Source of the DNA: Solilutibacter pythonis
GTDB taxonomy: Bacteria > Pseudomonadota > Gammaproteobacteria > Xanthomonadales > Xanthomonadaceae
Assembly (NCBI RefSeq): GCF_003697345.1
Contig: NZ_RFLY01000015.1
Coordinates: 1 to 64,000 of the forward strand
DNA: 64,000 bases
Direction: 5' to 3'
Shown here: piece after piece, positions 43,151 to 63,850 of the stretch
Numbering within the stretch: the stretch's first letter is position 1
Layout: each line of letters begins with the position of its first letter
The notes under the pieces: model-generated
Database searches by the model: none
Told to the model about the DNA's origin: nothing
Seen by the model: only the letters and a program-made list of their open reading frames with translations
Position numbers and translations under genes: made by a program

Positions 43151-43471
43151 GTGCGGTTTGGTCGCCGCGAAACATCGGCGACATCCAAGGGCTGGGGGCG
43201 CGAAAACGTCCCCGGCCTTTGGCGTTTGAAGGCAGGGGCCAAAGGTTGGCGACCAGGGCCAGGGAAAAGCGAGCGGTTTTCGCGATATTCCCCACCCCCC
43301 GGTCTCTGATTTCTGGTTCCTGAACATACCGAGTCGACAATCGGAAGTAGCGGGAGAGGGCGTGCTGGTGCCGGCAATACCAGCGACTTCCCATTGTCGA
43401 TTTCCGTCCCACCGGACGGGTTCCGGTCATCCGGCGGACCCATCCGCCCCTGACACACGAGGTTAGCTCCC
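43151..43471. other. rplL-rpoB spacer (321 bp) with hairpins and no gene
   Basis: The spacer holds a long 16-bp hairpin near its start, a second repeat-rich A/T-cored inverted repeat around 43230-43325 (core GAAAA at 43264 and TTTTC at 43277), and a purine/pyrimidine patchwork before rpoB. In E. coli the same spacer contains an attenuator and an RNase III site. No open frame here resembles a protein. Confidence 0.6.
43185..43222 (+). terminator. Long hairpin between rplL and rpoB (attenuator-like)
   Basis: CCAAGGGCTGGGGGCG (43185-43200) pairs with CGTCCCCGGCCTTTGG (43207-43222) along all 16 positions allowing three G-U pairs; the loop is CGAAAA. It begins 34 bp after the rplL stop. There is no T-run, so it may reduce transcription into rpoB or be an RNase III target. 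Confidence 0.65.
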
Positions 43472-47644
<4,173 letters not shown>

Positions 47645-47652
47645 TGGAGCCG

Positions 47653-47740
47653 GGGCTCGGGACTCGGGACTCGGGACTCGGAAGGCAAAAGCAACCGCTT
47701 TTGATCTTCGTGTCCCGCATCCCGCATCCCGCGTCCCGAG
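47653..47740. repeat. Large inverted repeat of 7-bp units in the rpoB-rpoC spacer
   Basis: The left arm has GACTCGG at 47661-47667, 47668-47674 and 47675-47681 (plus a GGCTCGG before it). The core is CAAAAGC (47686-47692), AACC, GCTTTTG (47697-47703). The right arm has TCCCGCA twice, TCCCGCG and TCCCGAG (47713-47740). Left CTCGGGA is the complement of TCCCGAG, so the whole 88 bp can fold into one long imperfect hairpin between rpoB and rpoC. Confidence 0.85.
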
Positions 47741-47795
47741 AAGCTGAAAGAAGCCGCTCGACTCAATTGCTCACCAAGCTCCCGGAGACCCAAAA

Positions 47796-52037
<4,242 letters not shown>

Positions 52038-52386
52038 CCCGAACGGCGCCGTCGGCTTGCCGGTGGCGCCGATGGCGGCAAAGCGATTGCGCAGACACGG
52101 CAGTCGCTTTACAATCGCCAAGTTGTCGGCGGCCCTTCGGGGCCGCCCATTACCCGAAATGAAGGACAGGACGCCCTTCGTCTTCGGCACAAGGAAGCGC
52201 GGGGTTGTGCGGAGGTCGCGTGATGCGCGGGCCCGCACGCAAACAGCAGCTTGCGTTGACGGAAATGTCGAACGCAAGCTATACTTTTTTGTCTCCGTTC
52301 ATGGAATCCGCCAGGCGGGTACGGGCGGCGATCAAATCCCCAGGCCCGACGCACAACGCAAGGGCCGCCGATACATCTGGACAAGC
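52038..52386. promoter_or_regulatory. rpoC-rpsL spacer (349 bp): promoters, hairpin and str leader
   Basis: No gene is seen. The spacer holds a weak promoter candidate (TTGCGC at 52087, 17 bp, TACAAT at 52110), a UUCG-loop hairpin (GGCGGCCC-TTCG-GGGCCGCC, 52128-52147), and a strong promoter candidate at 52256-52285 flanked by an inverted repeat. About 100 bases of leader then lead into rpsL. In other bacteria S7 represses the str operon at a site between rpsL and rpsG; none is assigned here. Confidence 0.6.
52249..52285 (+). promoter_or_regulatory. Promoter of the str operon with overlapping 9-bp inverted repeat
   Basis: -35 TTGACG (52256-52261), 18-bp spacer, -10 TATACT (52280-52285), then a T-rich stretch. 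The perfect 9-bp inverted repeat GCTTGCGTT (52249-52257) and AACGCAAGC (52271-52279) overlaps the -35 and ends just before the -10. It could be an operator or a fortuitous palindrome. Confidence 0.7.
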
Positions 52387-52761
52387 ATGGCAACCATCAA
52401 TCAGCTCGTGCGCAAGCCGCGCAGCCCTGAAACCTACAAGAGCACCTCGCCGGCGCTACAAAACTGCCCGCAGCGTCGTGGCGTCTGCACCCGCGTCTAT
52501 ACGACCACACCGAAGAAGCCGAACTCGGCCATGCGCAAGGTCGCCAAGGTGCGCCTGACCAACGGTTACGAAGTGATCTCCTACATCGGTGGCGAAGGCC
52601 ACAATCTCCAGGAGCACAGCGTGGTGCTGATCCGCGGCGGCCGCGTCAAGGATCTGCCGGGCGTGCGCTACCACACCGTGCGCGGCTCGCTCGATGCCGC
52701 CGGCGTCGCCAAGCGCCGCCAGCGTCGCTCCAAGTACGGCGCCAAGCGTCCCAAGAGCTGA
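52387..52761 (+). CDS. rpsL: 30S ribosomal protein S12, 124 aa
   Basis: S12 controls decoding accuracy. Start ATG 52387 ([12 protein letters not shown]). The decoding loops are wild type: Lys43 in [12 protein letters not shown], and Lys88 and Pro91 in [13 protein letters not shown], the positions whose changes give streptomycin resistance or ram phenotypes. E. coli length. Confidence 0.98.
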   Translation: MATINQLVRKPRSPETYKSTSPALQNCPQRRGVCTRVYTTTPKKPNSAMRKVAKVRLTNGYEVISYIGGEGHNLQEHSVVLIRGGRVKDLPGVRYHTVRGSLDAAGVAKRRQRRSKYGAKRPKS

Positions 52762-52773
52762 TCGACGTGCCGG

Positions 52774-52800
52774 CCCCGCGCGCGTCGCGTCGGGGTTTTT
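52774..52800 (+). terminator. Terminator-like hairpin between rpsL and rpsG
   Basis: CCCCG (52774-52778) and CGGGG (52791-52795) bracket a GC-rich CGCGCGTCGCGT region that can pair internally, and five Ts follow (52796-52800). This sits 12 bp after the rpsL stop, inside what is normally one operon with rpsG. Confidence 0.6.
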
Positions 52801-52860
52801 CGCGTCATCCCGCAATTTGCTCACGCGCTACGCCAGGCGCATTGACACACGAGAAGAAAC

Positions 52861-53328
52861 ATGTCCCGCAAAGGCAATACCCCGCAGCGTTCGGTGCTGC
52901 CCGATCCCAAGCACAGTAGCGAAACCATCGCTCGCTTCATCAACATGGTCATGCAGAGCGGTAAGAAGTCGGTCGCCGAAAAGATCGTCTACGGCGCGAT
53001 GGACGTCATCGGCCAGAAAAACGACAACCCGTTGGAGCTGGTCGAGAAAGCGCTCGGCAACGTCGCTCCGACCGTCGAGGTGAAGTCCCGTCGCGTCGGC
53101 GGCGCCACCTATCAGGTGCCGGTCGAAGTGCGCGCCTCCCGCCGCATGGCGCTGGCGATGCGCTGGCTGATCGAATCCGCTCGCAAGCGCGGTGAAAACT
53201 CGATGCCGCGCAAGCTGGCCGCCGAATTGCTGGACGCCTCGGAAAACCGTGGCGGCGCGATCAAGAAGCGCGAGGAAACCCACCGCATGGCCGAGGCCAA
53301 CAAGGCGTTCGCGCACTTCCGCTGGTGA
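52861..53328 (+). CDS. rpsG: 30S ribosomal protein S7, 155 aa
   Basis: S7 nucleates the 30S head. Conserved: [52 protein letters not shown] and [28 protein letters not shown] lies ahead of the ATG. Length near that of E. coli K-12's short form. Confidence 0.97.
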   Translation: MSRKGNTPQRSVLPDPKHSSETIARFINMVMQSGKKSVAEKIVYGAMDVIGQKNDNPLELVEKALGNVAPTVEVKSRRVGGATYQVPVEVRASRRMALAMRWLIESARKRGENSMPRKLAAELLDASENRGGAIKKREETHRMAEANKAFAHFRW

Positions 53329-53515
53329 TCGCGTCACGCGGGTCGCATATCATTGCGACCCGTGGCAGTTATCGGCATCGCCGGTGAATGCATCGCGGAA
53401 AACCCGTTTCCACCGCGTTTCCCGCGAATTCATCCGGATGCCGCCCCAGGGGCGGCGTCCGGCCATCTGAAAGCCCGGTTTTTTCGGGCATCCAAGCAAA
53501 CAAAGAGAGACGACC

Positions 53516-55612
<2,097 letters not shown>

Positions 55613-55684
55613 CGAGCGCGGCCGGGGCGGACGTCCCGGCCCGCTTGCACCAACCACATTCATTAACTATGAGGAATCGCTGAG

Positions 55685-56875
<1,191 letters not shown>

Positions 56876-56933
56876 TCCTTCTTCGCCCCCGCGTCGTGAT
56901 CGGCGCGGGGTGGCGTATCCAACGTGTCAACTC

Positions 56934-56965
56934 CCCGACGCCGGGTTCTTCCGGCGTCGGGTCTT
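56934..56965 (+). terminator. Terminator after tuf copy 2
   Basis: CCCGACGCCGG (56934-56944) pairs perfectly with CCGGCGTCGGG (56951-56961) around GTTCTT, followed by TCTT and an A/T-rich stretch. An 11-bp stem, 59 bp after the tuf stop. Confidence 0.75.
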
Positions 56966-56988
56966 AAAAATATTTTTCAATCAAAGCC

Positions 56989-57017
56989 TTGCATCGCGCA
57001 GAAAATCCTGCCAGAAT
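56989..57017 (+). promoter_or_regulatory. Candidate promoter of the S10 operon
   Basis: TTGCAT (56989-56994), 17-bp spacer, CAGAAT (57012-57017), in the only A/T-rich part of the spacer. The -10 CAGAAT and the 17-bp spacing are the same as in the tRNA-tuf promoter at 37734-37762. Confidence 0.5.
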
Positions 57018-57313
57018 GCGAGGCTTCTTGCGGTGGCGTGGATTCACGTGAGCCGCAGCCAGCGAAATGAAGGGCAGGAAGCACTTCGTATTCGCCAGAC
57101 AAGGACAGGTTGCGTGGCTCATCCGTCAAGATCGGGTGTTTCGCGTGTACGTTTTTAGTCTGGGCGGGCCGGGCAACCGGGCCGCCTTGTCGTTTGAGGG
57201 ATTGCTGTACCGCGCATGGCCGCAGCGCAAGCTGTGGTGTCGCAACAACGGGGCATGGCACATCCAGTTGCCATGCCTGTCGCTCTTTAGACCTACCTTA
57301 AGGAATTTCCGTC
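57018..57313 (+). promoter_or_regulatory. Long leader of the S10 operon
   Basis: About 296 bases with no recognisable gene lie between the candidate start and rpsJ. Open frames here do not resemble known proteins. In E. coli the S10 leader is a ~170-base structured target of L4; whether this leader is also an L4 target is inference. The last bases, ACCTACCTTAAGGAATTTCCGTC, give a Shine-Dalgarno AAGGA for rpsJ. Confidence 0.5.
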
Positions 57314-57625
57314 ATGACGGACCAAAAAATCCGCATTCGGCTGAAGGCCTTCGATCATCGCCTGATCGATCGCTCGGCCAGCGAGATCGTCGAGACGGCC
57401 AAGCGGACCGGTGCGCAGGTGCGCGGCCCGATCCCGCTGCCGACCAAGACCGAACGCTATACCGTCCTGGTTTCGCCACACGTCGACAAGGACGCGCGCG
57501 ACCAGTACGAGACCCGCACGCACAAACGCGTGCTCGATATCGTCGATCCCAACGACAAGACCGTGGACGCGCTGATGAAGCTCGAACTCGCGGCTGGCGT
57601 CGACGTCCAGATCAAGTTGACCTGA
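57314..57625 (+). CDS. rpsJ: 30S ribosomal protein S10, 103 aa
   Basis: S10/NusE. Conserved [54 protein letters not shown]. coli length. Opens the S10 operon; rplC follows 10 bp later. Confidence 0.98.
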   Translation: MTDQKIRIRLKAFDHRLIDRSASEIVETAKRTGAQVRGPIPLPTKTERYTVLVSPHVDKDARDQYETRTHKRVLDIVDPNDKTVDALMKLELAAGVDVQIKLT

Positions 57626-57635
57626 GGAAGCCATC

Positions 57636-58292
57636 ATGTCGACGAAAATCCATAACCTGGGCCTGGTCGGCCGCAAGGCGGGCATGAGCCGCGTCTTCAC
57701 CGAGGACGGTAAGTCCGTGCCGGTGACGCTGATCGAGGCCACTCCGAATCGCATCACCCAGATCAAGACCGTCGAGAACGACGGCTATAGCGCCGTGCAG
57801 GTCACCGCCGGCATCAAGCGCGCAGCCTTGATCAGCAAGGCGGGTGCGGGGCACCTGGCCAAGGCCAAGGTCGAAGCCGGCCGCGGCCTGTGGGAATTCC
57901 GTGTCGCCGACGAGAAGCTGGCCGATTTCGAAATCGGCGGCGAAATCAAGGCCGACATTTTTGCCGAAGGCCAGATGGTCGACGTGCAGGGCGTGACCAA
58001 GGGCAAGGGCTTCCAGGGCACCATCAAGCGCTGGAACTTCACCATGGGCGACGCCACCCACGGTAACTCGCTGTCACATCGTGCGCCGGGTTCGATCGGC
58101 CAGCGCCAGACGCCGGGTCGCGTGTTCCCGGGCAAGAAGATGTCCGGCCACATGGGTGCCGATGTGCAGACCACGCAGAATCTGCAAGTGGTCAAGGTTG
58201 ATGCCGAGCGTGGCTTGATCGCCGTGCGCGGTGCCGTGCCGGGTGCGCCGGGTGGCGATGTCATCGTGCGTCCGGCCAGCAAGGGAGCATGA
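57636..58292 (+). CDS. rplC: 50S ribosomal protein L3, 218 aa
   Basis: Conserved [19 protein letters not shown] start, the [27 protein letters not shown] loop reaching the peptidyl-transferase centre (with a methylatable Gln in the usual place), and [20 protein letters not shown]. Slightly longer than E. coli L3 (209). Confidence 0.97.
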   Translation: MSTKIHNLGLVGRKAGMSRVFTEDGKSVPVTLIEATPNRITQIKTVENDGYSAVQVTAGIKRAALISKAGAGHLAKAKVEAGRGLWEFRVADEKLADFEIGGEIKADIFAEGQMVDVQGVTKGKGFQGTIKRWNFTMGDATHGNSLSHRAPGSIGQRQTPGRVFPGKKMSGHMGADVQTTQNLQVVKVDAERGLIAVRGAVPGAPGGDVIVRPASKGA

Positions 58293-58294
58293 GC

Positions 58295-58900
58295 ATGGAA
58301 CTGACCATCAAAGGTAGTGGCAATAAGGTGTCGGTCTCCGAAGCCGTATTCGGCCGCGAGTTTTCCGAAGATCTCGTTCATCAGGTCGTCGTTGCCTACC
58401 GCAATGCCGGTCGTGCCGGAACCAAGGCGCAGAAGACGCGCTCGGAAGTCGCCGGCACCACCAAGAAGTCGAAGAAGCAGAAAGGCGGCGGTGCCCGTCA
58501 TGGCGCCCTGACCGCGCCGATCTTTGTCGGCGGCGGCGTGACTTTCGCGGCCAAGCCGCGCAGCTTCGCGCAGAAGGTCAACCGCAAGATGTATCGTGCC
58601 GCGATGGCCGCCATCCTGTCGGAGCTGAACCGTCAGGAGCGCCTGACGGTCATCGATGCGATCGAAGTCGATTCGCCCAAGACCAAGGGGCTGGTGGCCA
58701 AGCTGGCCGACCTCGAAGTCGGCAAGCGTCCGCTGCTGGTCGTCGAGGACGCCAGTGAATCGCTGTACCTCGCCGCGCGCAATCTGCCGTACGTGGAAGT
58801 GCGTGATGTGCAGGGCCTGGACCCGGTCTCGCTGGTGGGTTCCGACTCGGTGGTGATGACCGCCGATGCGGTGAAGAAGATCGAGGAGTGGCTGGCATGA
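58295..58900 (+). CDS. rplD: 50S ribosomal protein L4, 201 aa
   Basis: Start chosen at ATG 58295 ([12 protein letters not shown]) because GGGAG lies at the right distance; the ATG at 58289 has GGAG only one base away. The extended loop [20 protein letters not shown] lines the exit tunnel. E. coli L4 also represses the S10 operon. Its stop overlaps rplW. Confidence 0.96.
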   Translation: MELTIKGSGNKVSVSEAVFGREFSEDLVHQVVVAYRNAGRAGTKAQKTRSEVAGTTKKSKKQKGGGARHGALTAPIFVGGGVTFAAKPRSFAQKVNRKMYRAAMAAILSELNRQERLTVIDAIEVDSPKTKGLVAKLADLEVGKRPLLVVEDASESLYLAARNLPYVEVRDVQGLDPVSLVGSDSVVMTADAVKKIEEWLA

Positions 58901-59190
58901 CCACCAATGTTTACGAAGTGATCCGTGCGCCGCGCGTGTCTGAAAAGACCGCGCGCTTGCAGGAAGTGTCCAATCAGTACGTCTTTGAAGTGGCGACCAC
59001 CGCCACCAAGGCCGACGTCAAGGCTGCCGTGGAGCAGATCTTCGACGTCAAGGTCGAATCGGTGAATGTGGTCAACGTGAAGGGTAAGGCCAAGGCTTTC
59101 CGTTCGCGCATGGGTCGCCGCAACGACTGGCGCAAGGCCTACGTCAAGCTGGCCGAAGGCCAGACCATCGACGTGACGGCGAAGGCCTAA
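58897..59190 (+). CDS. rplW: 50S ribosomal protein L23, 97 aa
   Basis: The ATG at 58897 overlaps the rplD stop and has GAGGAG eight bases upstream; an ATG three codons earlier is less well placed. [18 protein letters not shown] and [25 protein letters not shown] are the family motifs. L23 sits at the tunnel exit and binds trigger factor. Confidence 0.96.
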   Translation: MTTNVYEVIRAPRVSEKTARLQEVSNQYVFEVATTATKADVKAAVEQIFDVKVESVNVVNVKGKAKAFRSRMGRRNDWRKAYVKLAEGQTIDVTAKA

Positions 59191-59200
59191 GGAGCTCACC

Positions 59201-60028
59201 ATGCCTTTGATGACTTTCAAGCCGACCTCCGCTGGCCGCCGTAGCGCGGTTCGCGTGGTCACGCCCGACCTGCACAAGGGGGCGCCGTACGCGCCGCTGG
59301 TGGAGAAGAAGGGCAAGACGGGTGGTCGCAACCACCACGGCCGCATCACCACCCGCCATATCGGCGGTGGTCACAAGCAGCACTATCGGACCATCGACTT
59401 CAAGCGCGACAAGGAAACCATTCCGGCGAAGGTCGAGCGGATCGAATATGACCCGAACCGTACCGCGCACATCGCGTTGCTGCTATACGTCGACGGCGAG
59501 CGTCGTTACATCATCGCCCCGAAGGGTCTGAAGGCCGGCGATCAGGTCGTGGCCGGCGAGTCCGCCCCGATCCGTGCCGGCAACACCCTGCCGCTGCGCA
59601 ACATCCCGGTCGGCACCGTGGTGCATTGTGTTGAGATGAAGCCGGGCAAGGGCGCCCAGATGGCGCGCGCCGCAGGTGCCGGTGTCCAGTTGATCGCCCG
59701 CGAGCAAGGCTATGCCACGCTGCGCCTGCGCTCCGGCGAGATGCGCAAGGTGCCGGTCGAATGCCGCGCCACCATTGGCGAAGTCGGTAACGTCGAGCAC
59801 AACCTCGAGAAGTTGGGCAAGGCGGGCGCCAAGCGCTGGCGCGGTATCCGTCCGACTGTCCGCGGTGTCGTCATGAACCCGGTCGACCATCCGCACGGCG
59901 GTGGCGAGGCCAAGGCCGGCCAGGGCAACCCGCATCCGGTCACCCCGTGGGGCGTCCCGACCAAGGGTTACAAGACCCGCAAGAACAAGCGCACGCAGAA
60001 GTTCATCGTGCGCGATCGCAGGAGCTGA
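59201..60028 (+). CDS. rplB: 50S ribosomal protein L2, 275 aa
   Basis: L2 is needed for peptidyl transferase function. Conserved [40 protein letters not shown] and the catalytic-centre loop [28 protein letters not shown] containing the essential His. Normal length. Confidence 0.98.
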   Translation: MPLMTFKPTSAGRRSAVRVVTPDLHKGAPYAPLVEKKGKTGGRNHHGRITTRHIGGGHKQHYRTIDFKRDKETIPAKVERIEYDPNRTAHIALLLYVDGERRYIIAPKGLKAGDQVVAGESAPIRAGNTLPLRNIPVGTVVHCVEMKPGKGAQMARAAGAGVQLIAREQGYATLRLRSGEMRKVPVECRATIGEVGNVEHNLEKLGKAGAKRWRGIRPTVRGVVMNPVDHPHGGGEAKAGQGNPHPVTPWGVPTKGYKTRKNKRTQKFIVRDRRS

Positions 60029-60034
60029 TAGGCC

Positions 60035-60304
60035 ATGGCACGTTCACTCAAGAAAGGCCCGTTCGTTGATCACCACCTCGTCAAGAAGGTGGAGGCCGCG
60101 GGCAGCAACACCAAAAAGCCGATCAAGACCTGGTCGCGTCGCTCGATGATCCTGCCGGAAATGGTGGGCTTCACCATCGCTGTCCACAACGGTAGGAATC
60201 ACGTGCCGGTGCTGGTCAACGAAAACATGGTGGGCCACAAGCTCGGCGAATTCGCGTTGACCCGTACCTTCAAGGGTCACGGCGGCGACAAGAAGTCGAA
60301 GTAA
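60035..60304 (+). CDS. rpsS: 30S ribosomal protein S19, 89 aa
   Basis: [49 protein letters not shown] and [18 protein letters not shown] match S19. Six bases after rplB. Confidence 0.98.
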   Translation: MARSLKKGPFVDHHLVKKVEAAGSNTKKPIKTWSRRSMILPEMVGFTIAVHNGRNHVPVLVNENMVGHKLGEFALTRTFKGHGGDKKSK

Positions 60305-60314
60305 GGAGATGACC

Positions 60315-60650
60315 ATGGAAGCTAAAGCAGTCCTGCGCACCGCGCGTATCTCCCCACAGAAGGCCCGTCTGGTCGCCGACCAGGTGCGCGGCCTTCCCGC
60401 CGCCCGCGCTCTCGATTTGCTGAAATTCAGCGACAAGAAAGCCGCGGCCATGATCCACAAGTTGTTGTGGTCGGCGGTTTCAAATGCCGAGAACAACGTC
60501 GGCGCCGATGCCGATGCGCTCAAGGTCAAGACCATCATGGTCGACGAGGGGCCCACGCTGAAGCGCTTTATGGCGCGGGCGAAGGGGCGGGGTACCCGCA
60601 TCCTGAAGCGCACCAGCCACATCACCATCGTCGTCGGCGAGGGCAAGTAA
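60315..60650 (+). CDS. rplV: 50S ribosomal protein L22, 111 aa
   Basis: Start at ATG 60315 ([20 protein letters not shown]): AAGGAG is six bases upstream, while the ATG at 60309 directly abuts it. The tunnel hairpin [26 protein letters not shown] is intact. Confidence 0.96.
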   Translation: MEAKAVLRTARISPQKARLVADQVRGLPAARALDLLKFSDKKAAAMIHKLLWSAVSNAENNVGADADALKVKTIMVDEGPTLKRFMARAKGRGTRILKRTSHITIVVGEGK

Positions 60651-60652
60651 TC

Positions 60653-61387
60653 ATGGGTCATAAAGTCAATCCCGTCGGCATCCGCCTTGGCATCGCCAAG
60701 GACTGGAACAGCAAGTGGTATGCGGGCAAGAAGGAATATGCCGAATTCCTGGCCGCGGATCTCAAGGTCCGCGACATGCTACGCAAGAAGCTGGCCTCCG
60801 CCGGCATCAGCAAGATCACCATCGAGCGCCCGACCAAGTCAGCGCGCGTGACCATCCATACCGCCCGTCCGGGCGTGGTGATCGGCAAGCGCGGCGAAGA
60901 TATCGAGAAGCTGCGCAAGGACGTGTCGGAAATGATGGGCGTGCCCGCCCACATCAACGTCACCGAAGTGCGAAAGCCGGAGCTGGACGCCCAGTTGGTG
61001 GCCGAATCGATCGCTCAGCAGTTGGAGCGTCGCATCATGTTCCGCCGCGCGATGAAGCGCGCTGTCGGCAATGCGATGCGCCTCGGCGCGCTCGGCATCA
61101 AGGTCAACGTGGCCGGCCGCTTGAACGGTGCCGAAATCGCCCGTTCGGAGTGGTACCGCGAAGGCCGCGTGCCACTGCACACCCTGCGCGCGGACATCGA
61201 TTACGGCTTTGCCGAAGCCCACACCACCTATGGTGTGATCGGCATCAAGGTCTGGATCTACAAGGGCGAAATCTTCGATTTCTCCCAAGTGGGCCAGGAG
61301 AAGAACGAAGAGCCGCGCAACGAGCGCAGCGAGCGTCCGGCTCGCGGCCCGCGCCAGCCGCGCGGCGAGCGTGAAGCGAGGGGTTAA
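60653..61387 (+). CDS. rpsC: 30S ribosomal protein S3, 244 aa
   Basis: [23 protein letters not shown], the KH domain ([22 protein letters not shown]) and the C-terminal domain [14 protein letters not shown] are clear. An Arg/Glu-rich tail ([20 protein letters not shown]-like) makes it 11 residues longer than E. coli S3. Two bases after rplV. Confidence 0.97.
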   Translation: MGHKVNPVGIRLGIAKDWNSKWYAGKKEYAEFLAADLKVRDMLRKKLASAGISKITIERPTKSARVTIHTARPGVVIGKRGEDIEKLRKDVSEMMGVPAHINVTEVRKPELDAQLVAESIAQQLERRIMFRRAMKRAVGNAMRLGALGIKVNVAGRLNGAEIARSEWYREGRVPLHTLRADIDYGFAEAHTTYGVIGIKVWIYKGEIFDFSQVGQEKNEEPRNERSERPARGPRQPRGEREARG

Positions 61388-61389
61388 TC

Positions 61390-61803
61390 ATGTTGCAACC
61401 CAAACGTACCAAGTACCGCAAGCAACACAAGGGCCGTAACGAAGGTCTGTCGTGGAGCGCCAACGCGGTGTCGTTCGGCGAATATGGCCTGCGTGCGACG
61501 CAGACCGGTCGCCTCACCGCCCGTCAGATCGAGGCGGCGCGTCGCGCCATCAGCCGTTACGTCAAGCGTGGCGGCAAGATGTGGATCCGGGTGTTCCCCG
61601 ACAAGCCGATCACCCAGAAGCCGATCGAAGTCCGCATGGGCTCGGGTAAAGGTAACGTCGAGTACTGGGTCGCCCAGATCCAGCCCGGCCGCATGATCTA
61701 CGAGATCGAAGGCGTCAGCGAGGAAATGGCGCGCGAAGCATTCCGCCTGGCCTCAGCCAAGCTTTCGGTCACCACTCAATTCGTGACCCGGACGGTGCGC
61801 TGA
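61390..61803 (+). CDS. rplP: 50S ribosomal protein L16, 137 aa
   Basis: [19 protein letters not shown] and [33 protein letters not shown] are diagnostic. Its last base is the first base of the rpmC ATG. Confidence 0.98.
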   Translation: MLQPKRTKYRKQHKGRNEGLSWSANAVSFGEYGLRATQTGRLTARQIEAARRAISRYVKRGGKMWIRVFPDKPITQKPIEVRMGSGKGNVEYWVAQIQPGRMIYEIEGVSEEMAREAFRLASAKLSVTTQFVTRTVR

Positions 61804-61991
61804 TGGAACTGAACGAACTTCGCCAAAAGTCGCCCGCCGACCTTAAGGCCCACCTGCTCGATTTGCAGAAGGAGCAATTCTCCCTGCGCATGCAGAAGGC
61901 TACCGGTCAGCTGGCCAAGACCCACGACGTGCGTCGCGTTCGCCGCGACATTGCACGCGTCAAGATGCTGCTCGGCGCCGCTGGGCAGTAA
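61803..61991 (+). CDS. rpmC: 50S ribosomal protein L29, 62 aa
   Basis: [37 protein letters not shown]...[15 protein letters not shown] is the typical two-helix L29. Start overlaps the rplP stop by one base. Confidence 0.97.
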   Translation: MELNELRQKSPADLKAHLLDLQKEQFSLRMQKATGQLAKTHDVRRVRRDIARVKMLLGAAGQ

Positions 61992-62005
61992 CCACAGGAA
62001 TGACC

Positions 62006-62269
62006 ATGAACAACACTGATAAAAAGCAGCACACGGTCGAAGGCCGCGTGGTCAGCAACAAGATGGACAAGACGGTGACGGTGCTCGTCGAGCGTCACGT
62101 CAAGCACGCGTTGTACGGCAAGTACATCCGTCGCTCCACCAAGTTGCACGCCCACGATGCCGAGAACGCCTGCAAGGAAGGCGATCTCGTGCGCATCGTC
62201 GAATGTGCTCCGATGTCCAAAACCAAGAACTGGCGGGTGGTCGAAGTGCTCGCCCACGCAGCTGAATAA
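62006..62269 (+). CDS. rpsQ: 30S ribosomal protein S17, 87 aa
   Basis: Start at ATG 62006 ([21 protein letters not shown]), eight bases after CAGGA; the ATG at 62000 is too near it. [30 protein letters not shown] is the S17 core. Confidence 0.96.
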   Translation: MNNTDKKQHTVEGRVVSNKMDKTVTVLVERHVKHALYGKYIRRSTKLHAHDAENACKEGDLVRIVECAPMSKTKNWRVVEVLAHAAE

Positions 62270-62283
62270 GAGGAGGCCAGACC

Positions 62284-62652
62284 ATGATCCAGATGCAAAG
62301 CCACCTCGACGTTGCCGACAACTCCGGTGCCAAGGAAGTCATGTGCATCAAGGTGCTCGGCGGCTCCAAGCGCCGCTATGCCGGCATCGGCGACATCATC
62401 AAGGTGTCGGTGAAGGAAGCCATTCCGCGTGGCAAGGTGAAGAAGGGCGAGGTCTACAACGCCGTGGTCGTGCGCACCCGCAAGGGCGTGCGTCGCGCCG
62501 ATGGCAGCCTGATTCGCTTCGACGGCAACGCCGCCGTGCTGCTCAACAACAAGCATGAACCGATCGGTACCCGCATCTTCGGGCCGGTGACGCGCGAACT
62601 GCGCTCCGAGAAGTTCATGAAGATCGTTTCGCTCGCACCCGAAGTGCTGTGA
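62284..62652 (+). CDS. rplN: 50S ribosomal protein L14, 122 aa
   Basis: [28 protein letters not shown], the L14 signature with DNSGAK, and [24 protein letters not shown]. First gene of the spc-type cluster. Confidence 0.98.
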   Translation: MIQMQSHLDVADNSGAKEVMCIKVLGGSKRRYAGIGDIIKVSVKEAIPRGKVKKGEVYNAVVVRTRKGVRRADGSLIRFDGNAAVLLNNKHEPIGTRIFGPVTRELRSEKFMKIVSLAPEVL

Positions 62653-62665
62653 GCCGGAGGACACC

Positions 62666-62980
62666 ATGAATCGCATCAAGAAGGGCGACCAGGTCGTCGT
62701 CATCACCGGCAAGGACAAGGGCAAGAAGGGCGACGTCATTCGTGTCCTGGGCGACCGCGTGGTCGTGTCCAACATCAACATGGTCAAGCGCCATACCAAG
62801 CCGAACCCGCAAGCCGGTCAGGCTGGCGGCGTCGTCGAGCGCGAGGCCTCGATCCATGTTTCCAACGTGATGCTGCTCAACCCGGCCACCGGCAAGGGGG
62901 AGCGCATCAAGACAAAGGTGCTGGAGGATGGACGCAAATTGCGCGTGTTCCGCTCCAGCGACGAGGCGGTTGACGCCTGA
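62666..62980 (+). CDS. rplX: 50S ribosomal protein L24, 104 aa
   Basis: N-terminal KOW motif [25 protein letters not shown] followed by [13 protein letters not shown]-like RNA-binding loop and [13 protein letters not shown]. coli length. Confidence 0.98.
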   Translation: MNRIKKGDQVVVITGKDKGKKGDVIRVLGDRVVVSNINMVKRHTKPNPQAGQAGGVVEREASIHVSNVMLLNPATGKGERIKTKVLEDGRKLRVFRSSDEAVDA

Positions 62981-62991
62981 GGAATGAAGCA

Positions 62992-63531
62992 ATGACCACG
63001 CGACTGGAAAAAATCTACAAGGAAGAAGTGGTGCCCGCGCTGATGAAGCGTTTTGGCTACACCAATCCGATGCAGGTGCCGAAAATCAGCAAGATCACGC
63101 TCAACATGGGCGTGGGCGAGGCGGCCACCAACAAGAAGGTGCTGGAGAATGCCGTGGCCGACATGGCCAAGATCTCCGGCCAGAAACCGGTGGTGACCAA
63201 GTCCCGCATTTCGGTGGCCTCGTTCAAAATCCGCGACGGTTGGCCGATCGGCTGCAAGGTGACTCTGCGTCGTGCTCACATGTACGAGTTCCTTGACCGC
63301 CTGATCAACATTTCGTTGCCGCGCGTTCGCGACTTCCGCGGCGTCTCCGGCCGTTCGTTCGATGGTCGCGGCAACTTCAACATGGGTGTGAAGGAACAGA
63401 TCATCTTCCCGGAAATCGACTTCGACGCCGTCGATGCGGTCCGCGGCATGGATATCGCCATCACCACCACCGCCAAGACCAACGAAGAAGCCAAGGCGCT
63501 GCTTGAAGCCTTCCGCTTCCCGTTCCGCTGA
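62992..63531 (+). CDS. rplE: 50S ribosomal protein L5, 179 aa
   Basis: L5 binds 5S r[43 protein letters not shown] and [33 protein letters not shown] are conserved. E. coli length. Confidence 0.98.
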   Translation: MTTRLEKIYKEEVVPALMKRFGYTNPMQVPKISKITLNMGVGEAATNKKVLENAVADMAKISGQKPVVTKSRISVASFKIRDGWPIGCKVTLRRAHMYEFLDRLINISLPRVRDFRGVSGRSFDGRGNFNMGVKEQIIFPEIDFDAVDAVRGMDIAITTTAKTNEEAKALLEAFRFPFR

Positions 63532-63544
63532 TCGAGAGAGAGAC

Positions 63545-63850
63545 ATGGCCAAGACCAGCATGATCAACCGCGATCTGAAGCGTACCAAGCTTGTCAAGAA
63601 GTATGCCGACAAGCGCGAGGCGCTGAAGAAAATCCTGAAAAGCCAGGACGCGAGCTACGAAGAAAAGATGGAAGCCTCGGTCAAGTTGCAGAAATTGCCA
63701 CGCGATTCGTCCGCTTCCCGCCAGACCAGCCGCTGCGTGCTGACCGGTCGCCCGAAGGGCGTCTACAGCAAGTTCGGTCTGGGCCGCAACAAGCTGCGCG
63801 AAGCCACGATGCGTGGCGACGTGCCGGGCTTGCGCAAGGCTTCCTGGTAA
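63545..63850 (+). CDS. rpsN: 30S ribosomal protein S14, 101 aa (zinc-free type)
   Basis: Start ATG 63545 ([29 protein letters not shown]). The long 101-residue form lacks the CxxC pairs of zinc-binding S14 (only one Cys, in [13 protein letters not shown]). C-terminus [15 protein letters not shown] is typical. rpsH is expected next but lies beyond the window. Confidence 0.98.
   Translation: MAKTSMINRDLKRTKLVKKYADKREALKKILKSQDASYEEKMEASVKLQKLPRDSSASRQTSRCVLTGRPKGVYSKFGLGRNKLREATMRGDVPGLRKASW

Noticed and set aside
47651-47741. CRISPR array from short repeats in the rpoB-rpoC spacer
   Set aside because: Units are only 7 bp, lack unique spacers, and are arranged as two arms of an inverted repeat; no cas genes are near.
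57067-57313. Possible leader peptide before rpsJ
   Set aside because: Several short frames exist but none has a good ribosome-binding site or family resemblance; treated as untranslated leader.
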